Origin: Actinomadura livida
GTDB taxonomy: Bacteria > Actinomycetota > Actinomycetes > Streptosporangiales > Streptosporangiaceae
DNA length: 51,033 nt
Direction: 5' to 3'
NCBI RefSeq assembly: GCF_014648675.1
Contig: NZ_BMRO01000001.1
Coordinates: 92,606-143,638 of the forward strand
This document shows, piece by piece, positions 1-7,934 of this stretch. Both the position numbers and the translations under genes were made by a program. How positions within the stretch are numbered: the stretch's first letter is position 1; each line of letters begins with the position of its first letter. Under the pieces are notes generated by a model. The model searched no databases. It was not told the DNA's origin and worked only from the letters and a program-made list of their open reading frames with translations.

Positions 1-1840
1 TGTAGCCGCAAGTCCAGCTGTCGCCGGACACCGGGAACGGCAGCCGCGTGAAGTCGCTTTCCCCCGCGGTGACGTTCCTCATCCACACGTAGTACCCGGT
101 CGCGTGATCGGCGTCCGTCCACGTCAGCGTCGCCTCCCCGTCCCCCGGCGACACCGCCAGGCCGGCGGGCGCCGCTGGAGCCGGCCCGGTCGGCGTCACC
201 GACACCGCACCGGTCGTGCCGCCGAGGATCGCACCGTTGATCGCCTGCACCTTGAACTCGTACGTCGCGCCGTTGAGCAAGAGCCCGTCCGTCCAGGGGC
301 CGCCGTCGACGGGATAGGGAAGGCGGGTGAAGGTTTCGTCCCCCCAGGTGACGTTCCGCTTATGGATGTAGTACCCGCTCGCGTTCGGCGCCGCGGTCCA
401 GTTGAGGGTCGCCTTGCCGTCGCCCGCCGTGACGGTGAGGTTCGTCGGCGGCTGCGTGGGAACCTCCCCCGTCGCGGTGAATGTCGCGGTGTTCGACCAC
501 GCGCCCCCGTCGTGGCCCTTGAACGCCTGGATTCTGATCTCGTAGGTGTTGCCTGGGATGAGGGTGGGGTTGGTCCAGGGGCTGTCGTCCGGCCCCAGCA
601 GGTGCGGCAGTTCGTAAAAGTCCGCGTCACCGTTGGTGGTGTTCCGCTGTACGACCTTGTATCCGGTCGCACCGGTGGAAAGCGTCCAAGACATGACGCC
701 TTGGCCGTCACCGTTGGCCGCGACCTGCAGTTGCGGCGGCTGCTGCGGCCCCAGCGGGACGGACGGGTAAGGACGCGGGTAGGTGGCTCCGAGACCGAAC
801 TCCGTGGCCAGCGCGTCGGAGAAGGCGGCGGCGATCTTGACGTCGCCCGCCGCGTTCGGGTGGGTGCCGTCCCACAGATCCTTGTCGGGGTCGATGTCGG
901 CGTTGTTGTCCGCCACGGCTATGGGCGAAGTGGCCGTCGACATCGAGGACGCGACATTGGAGATCCGAGCGTTGTAGGCGGACACCAGTGAGGCGAACGC
1001 CGAATCGGTCTGTGCCCGTCCCGTCGGCAGCAGTTTTCCGATGACCAGCTTGATGTCCGGCTTGGCGGCCCTGGCGTTGCCGATGAATGCGCGAAGGTCG
1101 GCTTCGGCTCCTGCGGCATCGTTCATCGCGTAGGCCAGGTCGTTGATGCCGAGCAGAACGAGCAGGTAGTCCGGCGAGGCGGCCGACACCTTGCTCTGGA
1201 TGACGGATTTCTCGTCGAGCAGCATCCGTCCCCAGACCGCATTATGCGAGGTGGGGAAGCCGGAGTCGGCGTAGGTGCAGTCGCTCTGCTTGTCCTGGAC
1301 GTTGTCGAAAAGCGAATTGTAGGGGCCGACGAACTGCGGGGTGACCCCGTTGGCGGTCAGGTGCTCGTAGAGCCGGTATCGCCAGGTGTAGTCACCGCTG
1401 CTGCCCTGCGAGATGGAGTCCCCCGTGATCATGATGTCGGGGGTTCCTCCGCTGGGCTCGTCCGGGAAGGGTTCGCAGGGCCGCGGCATTTCGAGGGCGG
1501 CGGGGAGCTGCTGCCCCTCTCCCGCCTTCGCGCGGAGCCCGTCGGGGTCCTTCGGATCCACCTCGGGAGCCGGCTTCTCCGGGGATCCGGCAGGTGGGGA
1601 CGGCCGTGAGCCGGCGGCCGGTTCCGTTGTCCGCGCCGGTTCGTCCGCTTGCGGCGCCGTGGGTTTCGGCGGCTGTGCCGGCGAATCGGCGGGCGTCGTG
1701 CTCCCCGCTCCGCCGCGCGCGGGAGTGGGCGCGGGCTCTCCGGACGCCGGGGACGCCGCCAGCGCGACCAGCAGGGTACCCATCAGGACCCCGATGAGCA
1801 GAATGCAAAAACGCCCGACCGTGCGCGAATGGTAATGCAT
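1..1840 (-). CDS. Secreted SGNH/GDSL hydrolase with C-terminal fibronectin type III repeats (partial)
   Basis: The gene reads leftwards and runs off the left edge, so its C-terminus is missing. I chose the ATG at 1840, about 10 bases after AAGGACGG. It opens with a signal peptide (residues 1-35, hydrophobic ILLIGVLMGTLLVALAA), followed by a Pro/Ala/Thr-rich linker to about residue 130. The SGNH hydrolase domain follows: GDS nucleophile block with Ser142, a GIND block, and the DGTHPN block with Asp324 and His327. Two complete FN3 repeats and part of a third follow, each with a GYxV..RN signature. SGNH enzymes of this build are extracellular esterases or lipases, and the FN3 modules usually act as spacers or polysaccharide binders. 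The substrate cannot be told. A CRP-like palindrome lies 116 bases upstream. Confidence 0.88.
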   Translation of the reverse strand, partial: MHYHSRTVGRFCILLIGVLMGTLLVALAASPASGEPAPTPARGGAGSTTPADSPAQPPKPTAPQADEPARTTEPAAGSRPSPPAGSPEKPAPEVDPKDPDGLRAKAGEGQQLPAALEMPRPCEPFPDEPSGGTPDIMITGDSISQGSSGDYTWRYRLYEHLTANGVTPQFVGPYNSLFDNVQDKQSDCTYADSGFPTSHNAVWGRMLLDEKSVIQSKVSAASPDYLLVLLGINDLAYAMNDAAGAEADLRAFIGNARAAKPDIKLVIGKLLPTGRAQTDSAFASLVSAYNARISNVASSMSTATSPIAVADNNADIDPDKDLWDGTHPNAAGDVKIAAAFSDALATEFGLGATYPRPYPSVPLGPQQPPQLQVAANGDGQGVMSWTLSTGATGYKVVQRNTTNGDADFYELPHLLGPDDSPWTNPTLIPGNTYEIRIQAFKGHDGGAWSNTATFTATGEVPTQPPTNLTVTAGDGKATLNWTAAPNASGYYIHKRNVTWGDETFTRLPYPVDGGPWTDGLLLNGATYEFKVQAINGAILGGTTGAVSVTPTGPAPAAPAGLAVSPGDGEATLTWTDADHATGYYVWMRNVTAGESDFTRLPFPVSGDSWTCGY

Positions 1841-1955
1841 TCCAGCCGTCCTTCATGCCTCGTGACCTCTGAGTACACATGCGGCCGGAATCAGGCATTT
1901 TCCCGCACAATTCCCGCTGGACGAGAATTTAACACGGGAAAGTCTATTCGTACAC

Positions 1956-1971
1956 TGTGATCTGGATCACT
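1956..1971. promoter_or_regulatory. CRP/FNR-like operator
   Basis: TGTGATCTGGATCACT fits the CRP-family pattern TGTGA-N6-TCACA with one mismatch, and its core GTGATC-TG-GATCAC is a perfect palindrome. It sits 116 bases upstream of the SGNH hydrolase start. Actinobacterial Crp proteins bind closely related sites, so cAMP-linked control of the secreted hydrolase is a reasonable inference. Confidence 0.55.
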
Positions 1972-2351
1972 GGCTTTACTGGATTTGTTGATGTCCTTTG
2001 GATCAAATGTTGCTGTCCTTCGGATAATTTGTCTGTGAATTCTTCGCGCCCTAATTCCTGGCTTCAAGTGATCACGGGGTGACCGTCCGTCGAGCCGGCC
2101 GGCCCGCGCGGCGCGCCCATCTTCCGGGGACCTCGGCCATTGCCGGTCGTTCACCGGCTCGTTGCCTGGGATGGCGCCTTTTGGTGCGGTCCAATACCTC
2201 GCTCTTCAGCGGCCACCGCACCGGTTCAGGGGCCCTCCGGCACCGCGGCCGACCATGCCGGCGCATGCACGGGTGTCGACTGGGTCGTCTCCGAGCCGCT
2301 GCCGTCCACCGCACGCGGGAGGACCTGTGGCCCGGACGGACCGAGGACGTG

Positions 2352-2370
2352 TACGTGCAGGAGGCACGTA
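2352..2370. repeat. Inverted repeat TACGTGC-N5-GCACGTA
   Basis: TACGTGC, AGGAG, GCACGTA form a perfect 7-base inverted repeat about 190 bases upstream of uppP. It could be an operator for uppP, but nothing else in the sequence supports a particular regulator. Confidence 0.3.
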
Positions 2371-2559
2371 AGTGCCGATGGAGACTGGTGTGGTGTTCGC
2401 AGTTGGTGGGATCGGTGGGAAACTCAGAGGTATCTGACCAGTTCCTGGTCATGCGATCGGGCAGTGCCGGTGGGCCGGTGGCCAGGTGCCGCCCGGTCGT
2501 ATTGCTGCGCCTCGCCGCGCCCGGCCCGGCGATGCCATCAGAAGGAGTAACCGCTCCAC

Positions 2560-3450
2560 ATGACGTGGTTCGAATCCATTGTCCTTGGGCTTGTCCAGGG
2601 GCTTACCGAGTTCCTGCCGATCTCCTCCTCGGCGCATCTGCGGCTGACGGCGGTGGCCGCGGGGTGGCGTGATCCGGGGGCGGCGTTCACCGCGGTTACG
2701 CAGATCGGGACCGAGACGGCGGTGCTCGTCTACTTCCGCAAGGACATCGCACGGATCATCACCGCCTGGGCGCGCTCACTGGTGCGCAAGGAGGCCCGGG
2801 GGAACATCGACGCGAAGATGGGCTGGCTGGTGATCATCGGCTCGGTGCCGATCGGGGTGCTCGGCCTGACGCTCAAGGACTACATCGAGGGGCCGTTCCG
2901 CGATCTTCGGCTGATCGCGTGCACGCTGATCGGTCTCGCGATCGTGCTGGCGCTCGCCGACCGGTACGCCGCGCGCAACGCGCAGCGGGCTGAGGCCGCC
3001 GGGCGGCACCGTGCGAACCGGCCGGTCAAGGACCTGGATGATCTGACGGTCCGGGACGGGCTGATCTACGGGCTGTGCCAGTCGCTCGCGCTGATCCCCG
3101 GGGTGTCGCGGTCGGGCGCCACGATCACCGGTGGGCTGTTCCTCCGGTACAACCGCGCGGCGGCGGCGCGGTACTCGTTCCTGCTCGCCATCCCGGCCGT
3201 GCTGGCGTCCGGCGCGTACGAGCTGACGGAGATCGGCGAGCCCGGCAGCCATGTGGACTGGGGACCGACGATCCTGGCGACCGTCGTCGCCGGGCTGGTG
3301 GGCTATGCGGTGATCGCCTGGTTCATGAGGTTCATCTCCACCAGGAGCTTCATGCCGTTCGTCATCTACCGCATCGCCCTCGGCCTCACCGTGCTGGCGC
3401 TTGTCTGGTCCGGTGCGCTCGACCCGTTCGCCGGCGGCGTCAACGGGTGA
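2560..3450 (+). CDS. uppP: Undecaprenyl-diphosphatase
   Basis: UppP (BacA) is an integral membrane phosphatase that recycles undecaprenyl pyrophosphate to the monophosphate carrier for peptidoglycan synthesis; extra copies give bacitracin tolerance. The 296-residue product has the family's usual length. It shows both signatures: the N-terminal GLVQGLTEFLPISSSAH block (residues 9-25, with the conserved Glu) and PGVSRSG at 180-186 with the conserved Ser and Arg. Several hydrophobic segments follow. The ATG lies 13 bases after GAAGGAG. The gene is alone in orientation and ends only 4 bases before the left copy of the helicase-promoter repeat, so it marks the left edge of the accessory island. 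Confidence 0.96.
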   Translation: MTWFESIVLGLVQGLTEFLPISSSAHLRLTAVAAGWRDPGAAFTAVTQIGTETAVLVYFRKDIARIITAWARSLVRKEARGNIDAKMGWLVIIGSVPIGVLGLTLKDYIEGPFRDLRLIACTLIGLAIVLALADRYAARNAQRAEAAGRHRANRPVKDLDDLTVRDGLIYGLCQSLALIPGVSRSGATITGGLFLRYNRAAAARYSFLLAIPAVLASGAYELTEIGEPGSHVDWGPTILATVVAGLVGYAVIAWFMRFISTRSFMPFVIYRIALGLTVLALVWSGALDPFAGGVNG

Positions 3451-3453
3451 TTT

Positions 3454-3675
3454 CCGTGGTTGTCCGGAGGTGGCCGGGCGGTCGTACAGGGTTCAATCGT
3501 TCTTGGATGCGGGGTGCTTCTAGGATGTCCCGGCCTGACGGGGCTGTCAGGCCGGGTGAAAGGGCGGTGCGGGGTGGCTCAGCTGGCCATTGCGAAATCG
3601 TTCATGCCGCAGTACGCCAAGCTGGAGCCGAAGGTGCGCAAAGGCGTGGACGCGGCCATCGGGAAGTTCGCGGAC
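3454..3675 (+). repeat. Left direct repeat: promoter and 5' end copy of the RelE/UvrD helicase gene
   Basis: This stretch matches 23610-23832 along its length, about four-fifths identical by eye, strongest at both ends. It holds the same upstream DNA, the TAGGATG motif, and then the first codons of the helicase gene. Similarity stops abruptly at about 3675, where the truncated pglY begins on the other strand. Both copies begin within about 8 bases of the stop codon of an unrelated gene (uppP here, the DUF2075 gene at the other copy). Confidence 0.85.
3574..3675 (+). pseudogene. N-terminal remnant of a RelE-like/UvrD helicase
   Basis: From the GTG at 3574, 34 codons (opening VAQLAIAKSFMPQY) parallel the first codons of the intact helicase at 23731 (VADLAIADSFMPQY). 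Key shared pieces are AKLEPKV and GVDAAI-KF. After about 3675 the frame runs into antisense pglY sequence, which is not homologous. It is a 5' fragment left by recombination or by insertion of the island. No function is expected. Confidence 0.8.
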
Positions 3676-6414
3676 CTACGCGACGGTGACGTCCCCGGTC
3701 GCGGCGGCCGCCGCCGCGGCCCGCCGGTCGAGCGTCATCGGCCAGTTGTCGTTGAGGACGAGCGCGGCCTCCCCCATGGCGCCGAGGTCGAGCGGGTTGA
3801 CGATGCGGCGGATCGTCGGGATGTCGGCGCGCGGCGGTTCGTACCGCCGGACCTCGTTCTCCATCGCCTGCTCGATGGCGCCGAGCGCGACCTGCAGGTC
3901 CCTGAGCCGGTAGGGCGCCTGCTTCTGCGGGGCGAAGTCGGGGTGCTTGGGGAAGCGGTGGTCGAGCAGCTTGCCGCAGACGTGCTCCAGCGCGGCGTCG
4001 AAGCCGAGCGCGGCGGGCGGGCGGATGTCGACGGCGGCGTCCATGCCCATGATGTGCTGGTCGATCTGCTGCCCGATGTCAGCGTCGTCGTGGGCGGCCA
4101 GCCCGTACGCCTTCTTCAGGACGTCCCGCAGCCTCGTGTCGAGGGCGTTGCAGCGGCTCTCCAGCTGTGTGCGGGCGTGGTAGCGGTCTTCGTCGGTCAG
4201 CAGCGGGGTGTTCTCGCGCAGCCGTTCGCGTTCAAGGATGTGCTTGATGACGACCAGCTCGCCCAAGTCCGAGAGGCGATCGGTGGAAAGGAACGACGGA
4301 AGCCAGCACAGCGTGGACAGGTTGGCCCGGCGGGAGTCGGCCCGCAGTTCCTCGACGCGGTTGCGGTCCTCGGCGGGGCCGAAGACGTCGTCGAACGGGT
4401 AGTCGACGATGACGCGCAGCGCGCCCGGCTCCTCCGCCGCGAAGACCTCGGCGGAGGTCTTGGGGTCGGCGACGTTGGCGAACACCAGCTCGACGACGCG
4501 GGTCGTGCCGCGCCAGGTGACGGTGCGGCGGCTGACGAACGGGTCGGTGTCGCCCGCCTTGAGCTCCTCCCAGAGGATCTCCTTGAGCAGGCGCCGCCTG
4601 GCCGCGTCGTCGTCGACGTTGCGGACCTTGTCCAGGATGCTCTTGGTGTCGACGCCGATCAGCGCGACGTCCACGGTCGGGTTGCCTTCGCCGTGCAGGC
4701 GGATCTCGCCGAACTCGCTGGCCAGGTCGCGCAGCGTCTTGTGGACGACCTCGCCCTGCCGGCCCGGCAGCATCGAGGGGATCGAGCCGTGGTTGAGCGC
4801 GGCGAGCCGCCCGGGGTTGAGGGTCTTCAGAGCCGGGACGTTCGGCACCAGCGCCTTGAGCATCAGCGTCTTGACGACCAGGTCGTCGCCGCGGAACGCG
4901 TGCGTCGGCGGCAGGGCTGCGGCGTCCTCTTCGGTCAGGCGGTGCCGGGCCAGCAGCCAGGGCCGCAGCCGCTCCTGGTAGAAGTTCTTGGCCTGGTCGA
5001 ACTCCGAGCGCAGCTTGTCGCTGAACGGGTCGACGCCGCCGGTCAGCAGCACGTCGAAGATCGCGCCCAGCGGGATCAGCTGACCGGCGGGGAGGGTGTC
5101 GCGGTGGTCGACGAGCAGCTGCAGCATCAGCTTCAGCGCCGTGCGCTCCCGTTGCAGGGCGCTGGAGATGTCGACCATCGTGTGCAGGAACGCCGGGCTG
5201 AACGGGTACACCGACCGGAACGCGGCCTGGTCGGTGCCGCCGCCCTGGGAGTCCAGGAGCGCCTCCCAGACCTGCGCCTGCGCACGCGTGATCCGCTCGA
5301 AACCGGCCTCGATCTCGGCCCGTGCGCGTTCATCTTTTGGCTTGAGGAGCCGCTGCCGGACGACCTCGGGCAGGTTCGCGTCGGCGAGCTTGATGAAGTC
5401 GAACCGGCCGTCCCAGTGCTTGAGGGTGTCGAACAGCGAGGTCTGCTGGGCGCCCGCGACGTCGCGTCCCACGAGTTCGCGCAGGTCCCGCTGCCGGGGC
5501 ACGAAGCTGATGATCGGCGCGGGCCGCCGCCAGTCCGCGGACTCCACGAGCTTGGCGACCATGCTCGCCTGCTCGGCGACGAACGCCGGCTTGGCGAGGT
5601 GGGTGTTGAGCCACAGGACCAGCTCGTCGAGCAGCAGGATGAGGGCGTCGTACCCGAGCACCTCCTTGGCGTGCCGACTGATGATCGCGAGGCCCTCGTC
5701 CAGGGGGACGAAGGCGTCGGCGTCTCCGCTGACGGCCTGCCGGTAGGCCGCGAGGTGCGTGGCCAGCAGGTCGGCGACGAGGTTCTGCCGCTTCAGGTCG
5801 CCGTGCGGGGCGTTGAGCGCGGCGTCCAGTTCCGCGGCCGTCCAGCCGATGCTGCCCCACTCGTCGTCCTCCGTGGACGGCAGGCCCGCGAGGAACGCCT
5901 CGTCCCCCATCGACGCCCGGAGCGCGCGCGCGTTCTCCAAGAGGAGGTCGTCGCGGTAGACGGGCGCGGGCGACGCTTCGGGGTGCAGCCGGGCGGCGTG
6001 CTTGACGTAGTCGCCCAGCACCGCCGACGCCAGGGTCGCCGAGCCGCTCAGGTGGTAGGGCACCAGAAGGATCCTGCGGCCGGAAAGCCAGGGGTCGTGC
6101 TTGTCCACCACGGGCCGCAGCAGTTCTTTGCTGCGCGCGTCGGGATCATGCTTGACCAGCGCGTGCAGCATCGCCATGAAGTGGCTTTTACCGGACCCGA
6201 AGGAGCCGTCGATGTAGGCGGCGTGCGAGGTTCCGGTCTCCACCGCCGACTGCACGATGCCCAGGGCCCGATCGAACGACTCGGCGAGCTGCGGCGTCAC
6301 GACGTAGTTCGTCACCGTATGGTGATCGGCGATCCCGGCGGTCAGCTTCAGCACCAGGTCCCCGGAGTGCACCCGCTCCGGGATCTCGATGAGGTCCCGC
6401 AACAGCTTGGTCAT
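3676..6414 (-). CDS. pglY: PglY-like ATPase of a BREX type 2 (Pgl) system, C-terminally truncated
   Basis: I started at ATG 6414, which follows GAGAGGG; 912 residues. The N-terminus (MTKLLRDLIEIP), the DGSFGSGKSHFM P-loop (Walker A at 70-77) and the overall layout match PglY/BrxC-type ATPases of BREX phage-resistance loci. In known systems this ATPase acts with PglZ and the PglX methylase to block phage DNA replication and mark host DNA. From memory, full PglY proteins are roughly 1,200-1,300 residues, so about 300 C-terminal residues are missing. The stop codon lies exactly at the junction with the helicase 5' fragment at about 3675. No pglZ follows. A PglX tail lies on the same strand at 17050-17271, in the order expected for BREX-2. 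The locus is probably inactive as BREX, though the reading frame itself is intact. Confidence 0.82.
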   Translation of the reverse strand: MTKLLRDLIEIPERVHSGDLVLKLTAGIADHHTVTNYVVTPQLAESFDRALGIVQSAVETGTSHAAYIDGSFGSGKSHFMAMLHALVKHDPDARSKELLRPVVDKHDPWLSGRRILLVPYHLSGSATLASAVLGDYVKHAARLHPEASPAPVYRDDLLLENARALRASMGDEAFLAGLPSTEDDEWGSIGWTAAELDAALNAPHGDLKRQNLVADLLATHLAAYRQAVSGDADAFVPLDEGLAIISRHAKEVLGYDALILLLDELVLWLNTHLAKPAFVAEQASMVAKLVESADWRRPAPIISFVPRQRDLRELVGRDVAGAQQTSLFDTLKHWDGRFDFIKLADANLPEVVRQRLLKPKDERARAEIEAGFERITRAQAQVWEALLDSQGGGTDQAAFRSVYPFSPAFLHTMVDISSALQRERTALKLMLQLLVDHRDTLPAGQLIPLGAIFDVLLTGGVDPFSDKLRSEFDQAKNFYQERLRPWLLARHRLTEEDAAALPPTHAFRGDDLVVKTLMLKALVPNVPALKTLNPGRLAALNHGSIPSMLPGRQGEVVHKTLRDLASEFGEIRLHGEGNPTVDVALIGVDTKSILDKVRNVDDDAARRRLLKEILWEELKAGDTDPFVSRRTVTWRGTTRVVELVFANVADPKTSAEVFAAEEPGALRVIVDYPFDDVFGPAEDRNRVEELRADSRRANLSTLCWLPSFLSTDRLSDLGELVVIKHILERERLRENTPLLTDEDRYHARTQLESRCNALDTRLRDVLKKAYGLAAHDDADIGQQIDQHIMGMDAAVDIRPPAALGFDAALEHVCGKLLDHRFPKHPDFAPQKQAPYRLRDLQVALGAIEQAMENEVRRYEPPRADIPTIRRIVNPLDLGAMGEAALVLNDNWPMTLDRRAAAAAAATGDVTVA

Positions 6415-6642
6415 CGGCCCTCTCAACTCGCAACGTCCCCCTGGGCTCACCGCGCAGCGCCCGCACCCGTCCCCGGCTCCCCGCCCGGCGTAGTCAGATC
6501 CTAGGCCCTGCCGCAAAGGCTTAGTCAGGGATCAGGGCGCCTGCGATGACGTCCTCGCTCGGGCCTGTGCCGGCCGCCGGCCGGCATGGGAGGCCGTACC
6601 GGTCCGGCACGCCGGCAGTGTCGGCGCGCGGGTGGCCGCTGC

Positions 6643-7227
6643 TCATGGATCACCGTGTTTGTAGGTGCGGTATCTGGTGGCGAGGGTGTCGGTGTCGTAG
6701 GCGGGCCAGAGGGTCAGGGCGCCGGTGTTGCGGTCGATGATGATGACGTTGTCGAGTGTGTCGTGCGGCGGGGTTCCGGGGCGGGCGATGAAGCCGTCGT
6801 CGAAGGAGTCGACGGTCAGCGGGACGGGGTGACCGGCGGTGCGGACGTAGTAGTCGTCGGCGCGGCGCCAAGCCTCCGGGCGGTCGACCGGGTGGACCTG
6901 GAGGGCGTAGGCGGCCAGAACGTCGGAGACGGCGCGGACCGTCGGGCAGCGGCCGGTGCCGCAGGCCAGGCAGATGAGGCGGTCGTGGCGGTCGCGCCCG
7001 TACCGGTGCGCGGTGAGGACGGTGGTCAGCGCTGCGGAGGTGGCGAGCGTCAGCATCCGCGCGGTCCGCAGGAACGACAGGCTGTACGGGTCGAGGGAGC
7101 CGGCGTTCTTCTCGGCGAGCGCGTCGAGGGCGCGCGGGTCGGGGGCGCGCGGGTCGGTGCGCATGGCGGCGGTCATCGCGGACCGCACCTGGAGGACGGT
7201 CCATTCGCGCAGGTCGCGGCCGCTCAT
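6643..7227 (-). CDS. Hypothetical protein with a small Cys cluster
   Basis: This 194-residue protein belongs to no family I recognise. The ATG at 7227 overlaps the stop of the upstream ATPase gene as ATGA, so the two are probably translationally coupled and work together. The only marked motif is a CLACGTGRC cluster in the middle, which could bind a metal. The C-terminal half has an acidic pattern ending in a basic tail (RYRTYKHGD). There is no signal peptide or membrane segment. By position it could be a partner or target of the anti-sigma-like kinase next door; that is inference only. Confidence 0.7.
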   Translation of the reverse strand: MSGRDLREWTVLQVRSAMTAAMRTDPRAPDPRALDALAEKNAGSLDPYSLSFLRTARMLTLATSAALTTVLTAHRYGRDRHDRLICLACGTGRCPTVRAVSDVLAAYALQVHPVDRPEAWRRADDYYVRTAGHPVPLTVDSFDDGFIARPGTPPHDTLDNVIIIDRNTGALTLWPAYDTDTLATRYRTYKHGDP

Positions 7228-7658
7228 GCCGCTTCTGCCGCGGAAGCGGAGAAGAACGCGGTCACGGTGCGGGACCGGTCGTTGCCGAACCAGCCCCATC
7301 CAGAGGCGAGCAGGGACACGGTGCGCAGGCCGCGTCCCGATTCGGCGTCGGCGGCGGCGTCGGTGACGGTGGGTTCGTACGGGGCGCCCTCGTCGGTGAC
7401 GGCGACGGTGACCGCACCGTCCCAGCGGGCGATCTCGACGGTGAAGGCGCCGCCGGGCTGACCGGACTTCGTGTGCCTCAGTGCGTTCACCACGAGTTCG
7501 TCCACGGCCAGGAGCACCTCGTCCAGTTCGGAGCAGCCGGCGAGGAGTGCGGAGGTGAAGCGGCGGGCGGCACGCGCCTGGTCGAGTTCGCCGGGGAAGG
7601 CGCGGCGCCAGCGCTGCGCGCCCGCGGGGACAGATGGGAAAGGTGTCGGGTACGACAT
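7224..7658 (-). CDS. HATPase_c-type ATP-binding regulator (RsbW/SpoIIAB-like)
   Basis: The 144-residue protein consists of a single GHKL ATPase domain: an N-box with DELVVNALRHT (about residues 48-58), a DEGAP G1 box, and a GRGLRTVSLLASGWG G2 segment. Stand-alone domains of this kind are very common in actinomycetes and act as anti-sigma factors or serine kinases. The start is the ATG at 7658 after GAGGAACC. It overlaps the next gene by 4 bases. No sigma factor or anti-anti-sigma gene is adjacent, so its partner is unknown. Confidence 0.88.
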   Translation of the reverse strand: MSYPTPFPSVPAGAQRWRRAFPGELDQARAARRFTSALLAGCSELDEVLLAVDELVVNALRHTKSGQPGGAFTVEIARWDGAVTVAVTDEGAPYEPTVTDAAADAESGRGLRTVSLLASGWGWFGNDRSRTVTAFFSASAAEAA

Positions 7659-7934
7659 GAGGGTTCCTCAGCGCGTAGTAGCCGGTTCGTCATCGTGCGT
7701 GTTCATCGTCACAGCGCGAACCTGCACGCACTCGCGAAATCCCACGTCAGGCCGCTGATTGGCACGCTCATAATCTGAGCATCGACGGTCCGTGCGCACC
7801 GAATCCGAATGCACGCCAACGGAATGTGCGGGCGGCCCTCCCCGTTTTCGGGCTGGCCTCCGGTCGGTTTCGAGTGGACCGGGACGGGGTGAGTGTTGAC
7901 CTTCGGCGGCGCGGCGCGGGGAGTCGGCGTCAAG

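Larger units (their letters stand above)
1841..2559. other. Long non-coding interval between the SGNH hydrolase and uppP
   Basis: I find no convincing gene here: reading frames on both strands are Arg/Pro-rich and match no family I know. The left part (about 1900-2060) is AT-rich for this window and holds the CRP-like site and two near-identical 18-base words, TGTCCTTTGGATCAAATG at 1992 and TGTCCTTCGGATAATTTG at 2014, spaced 22 bases apart. The right part is GC-rich and contains a 7-base inverted repeat at 2352-2370. Confidence 0.6.

Noticed and set aside
3460..6504. Open plus-strand frame of about 1,000 codons
   Set aside because: Only its first codons are helicase-like; the rest is antisense to pglY, with Arg/Val/Gly-rich composition produced by high GC. 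The minus-strand frame has clear family motifs.
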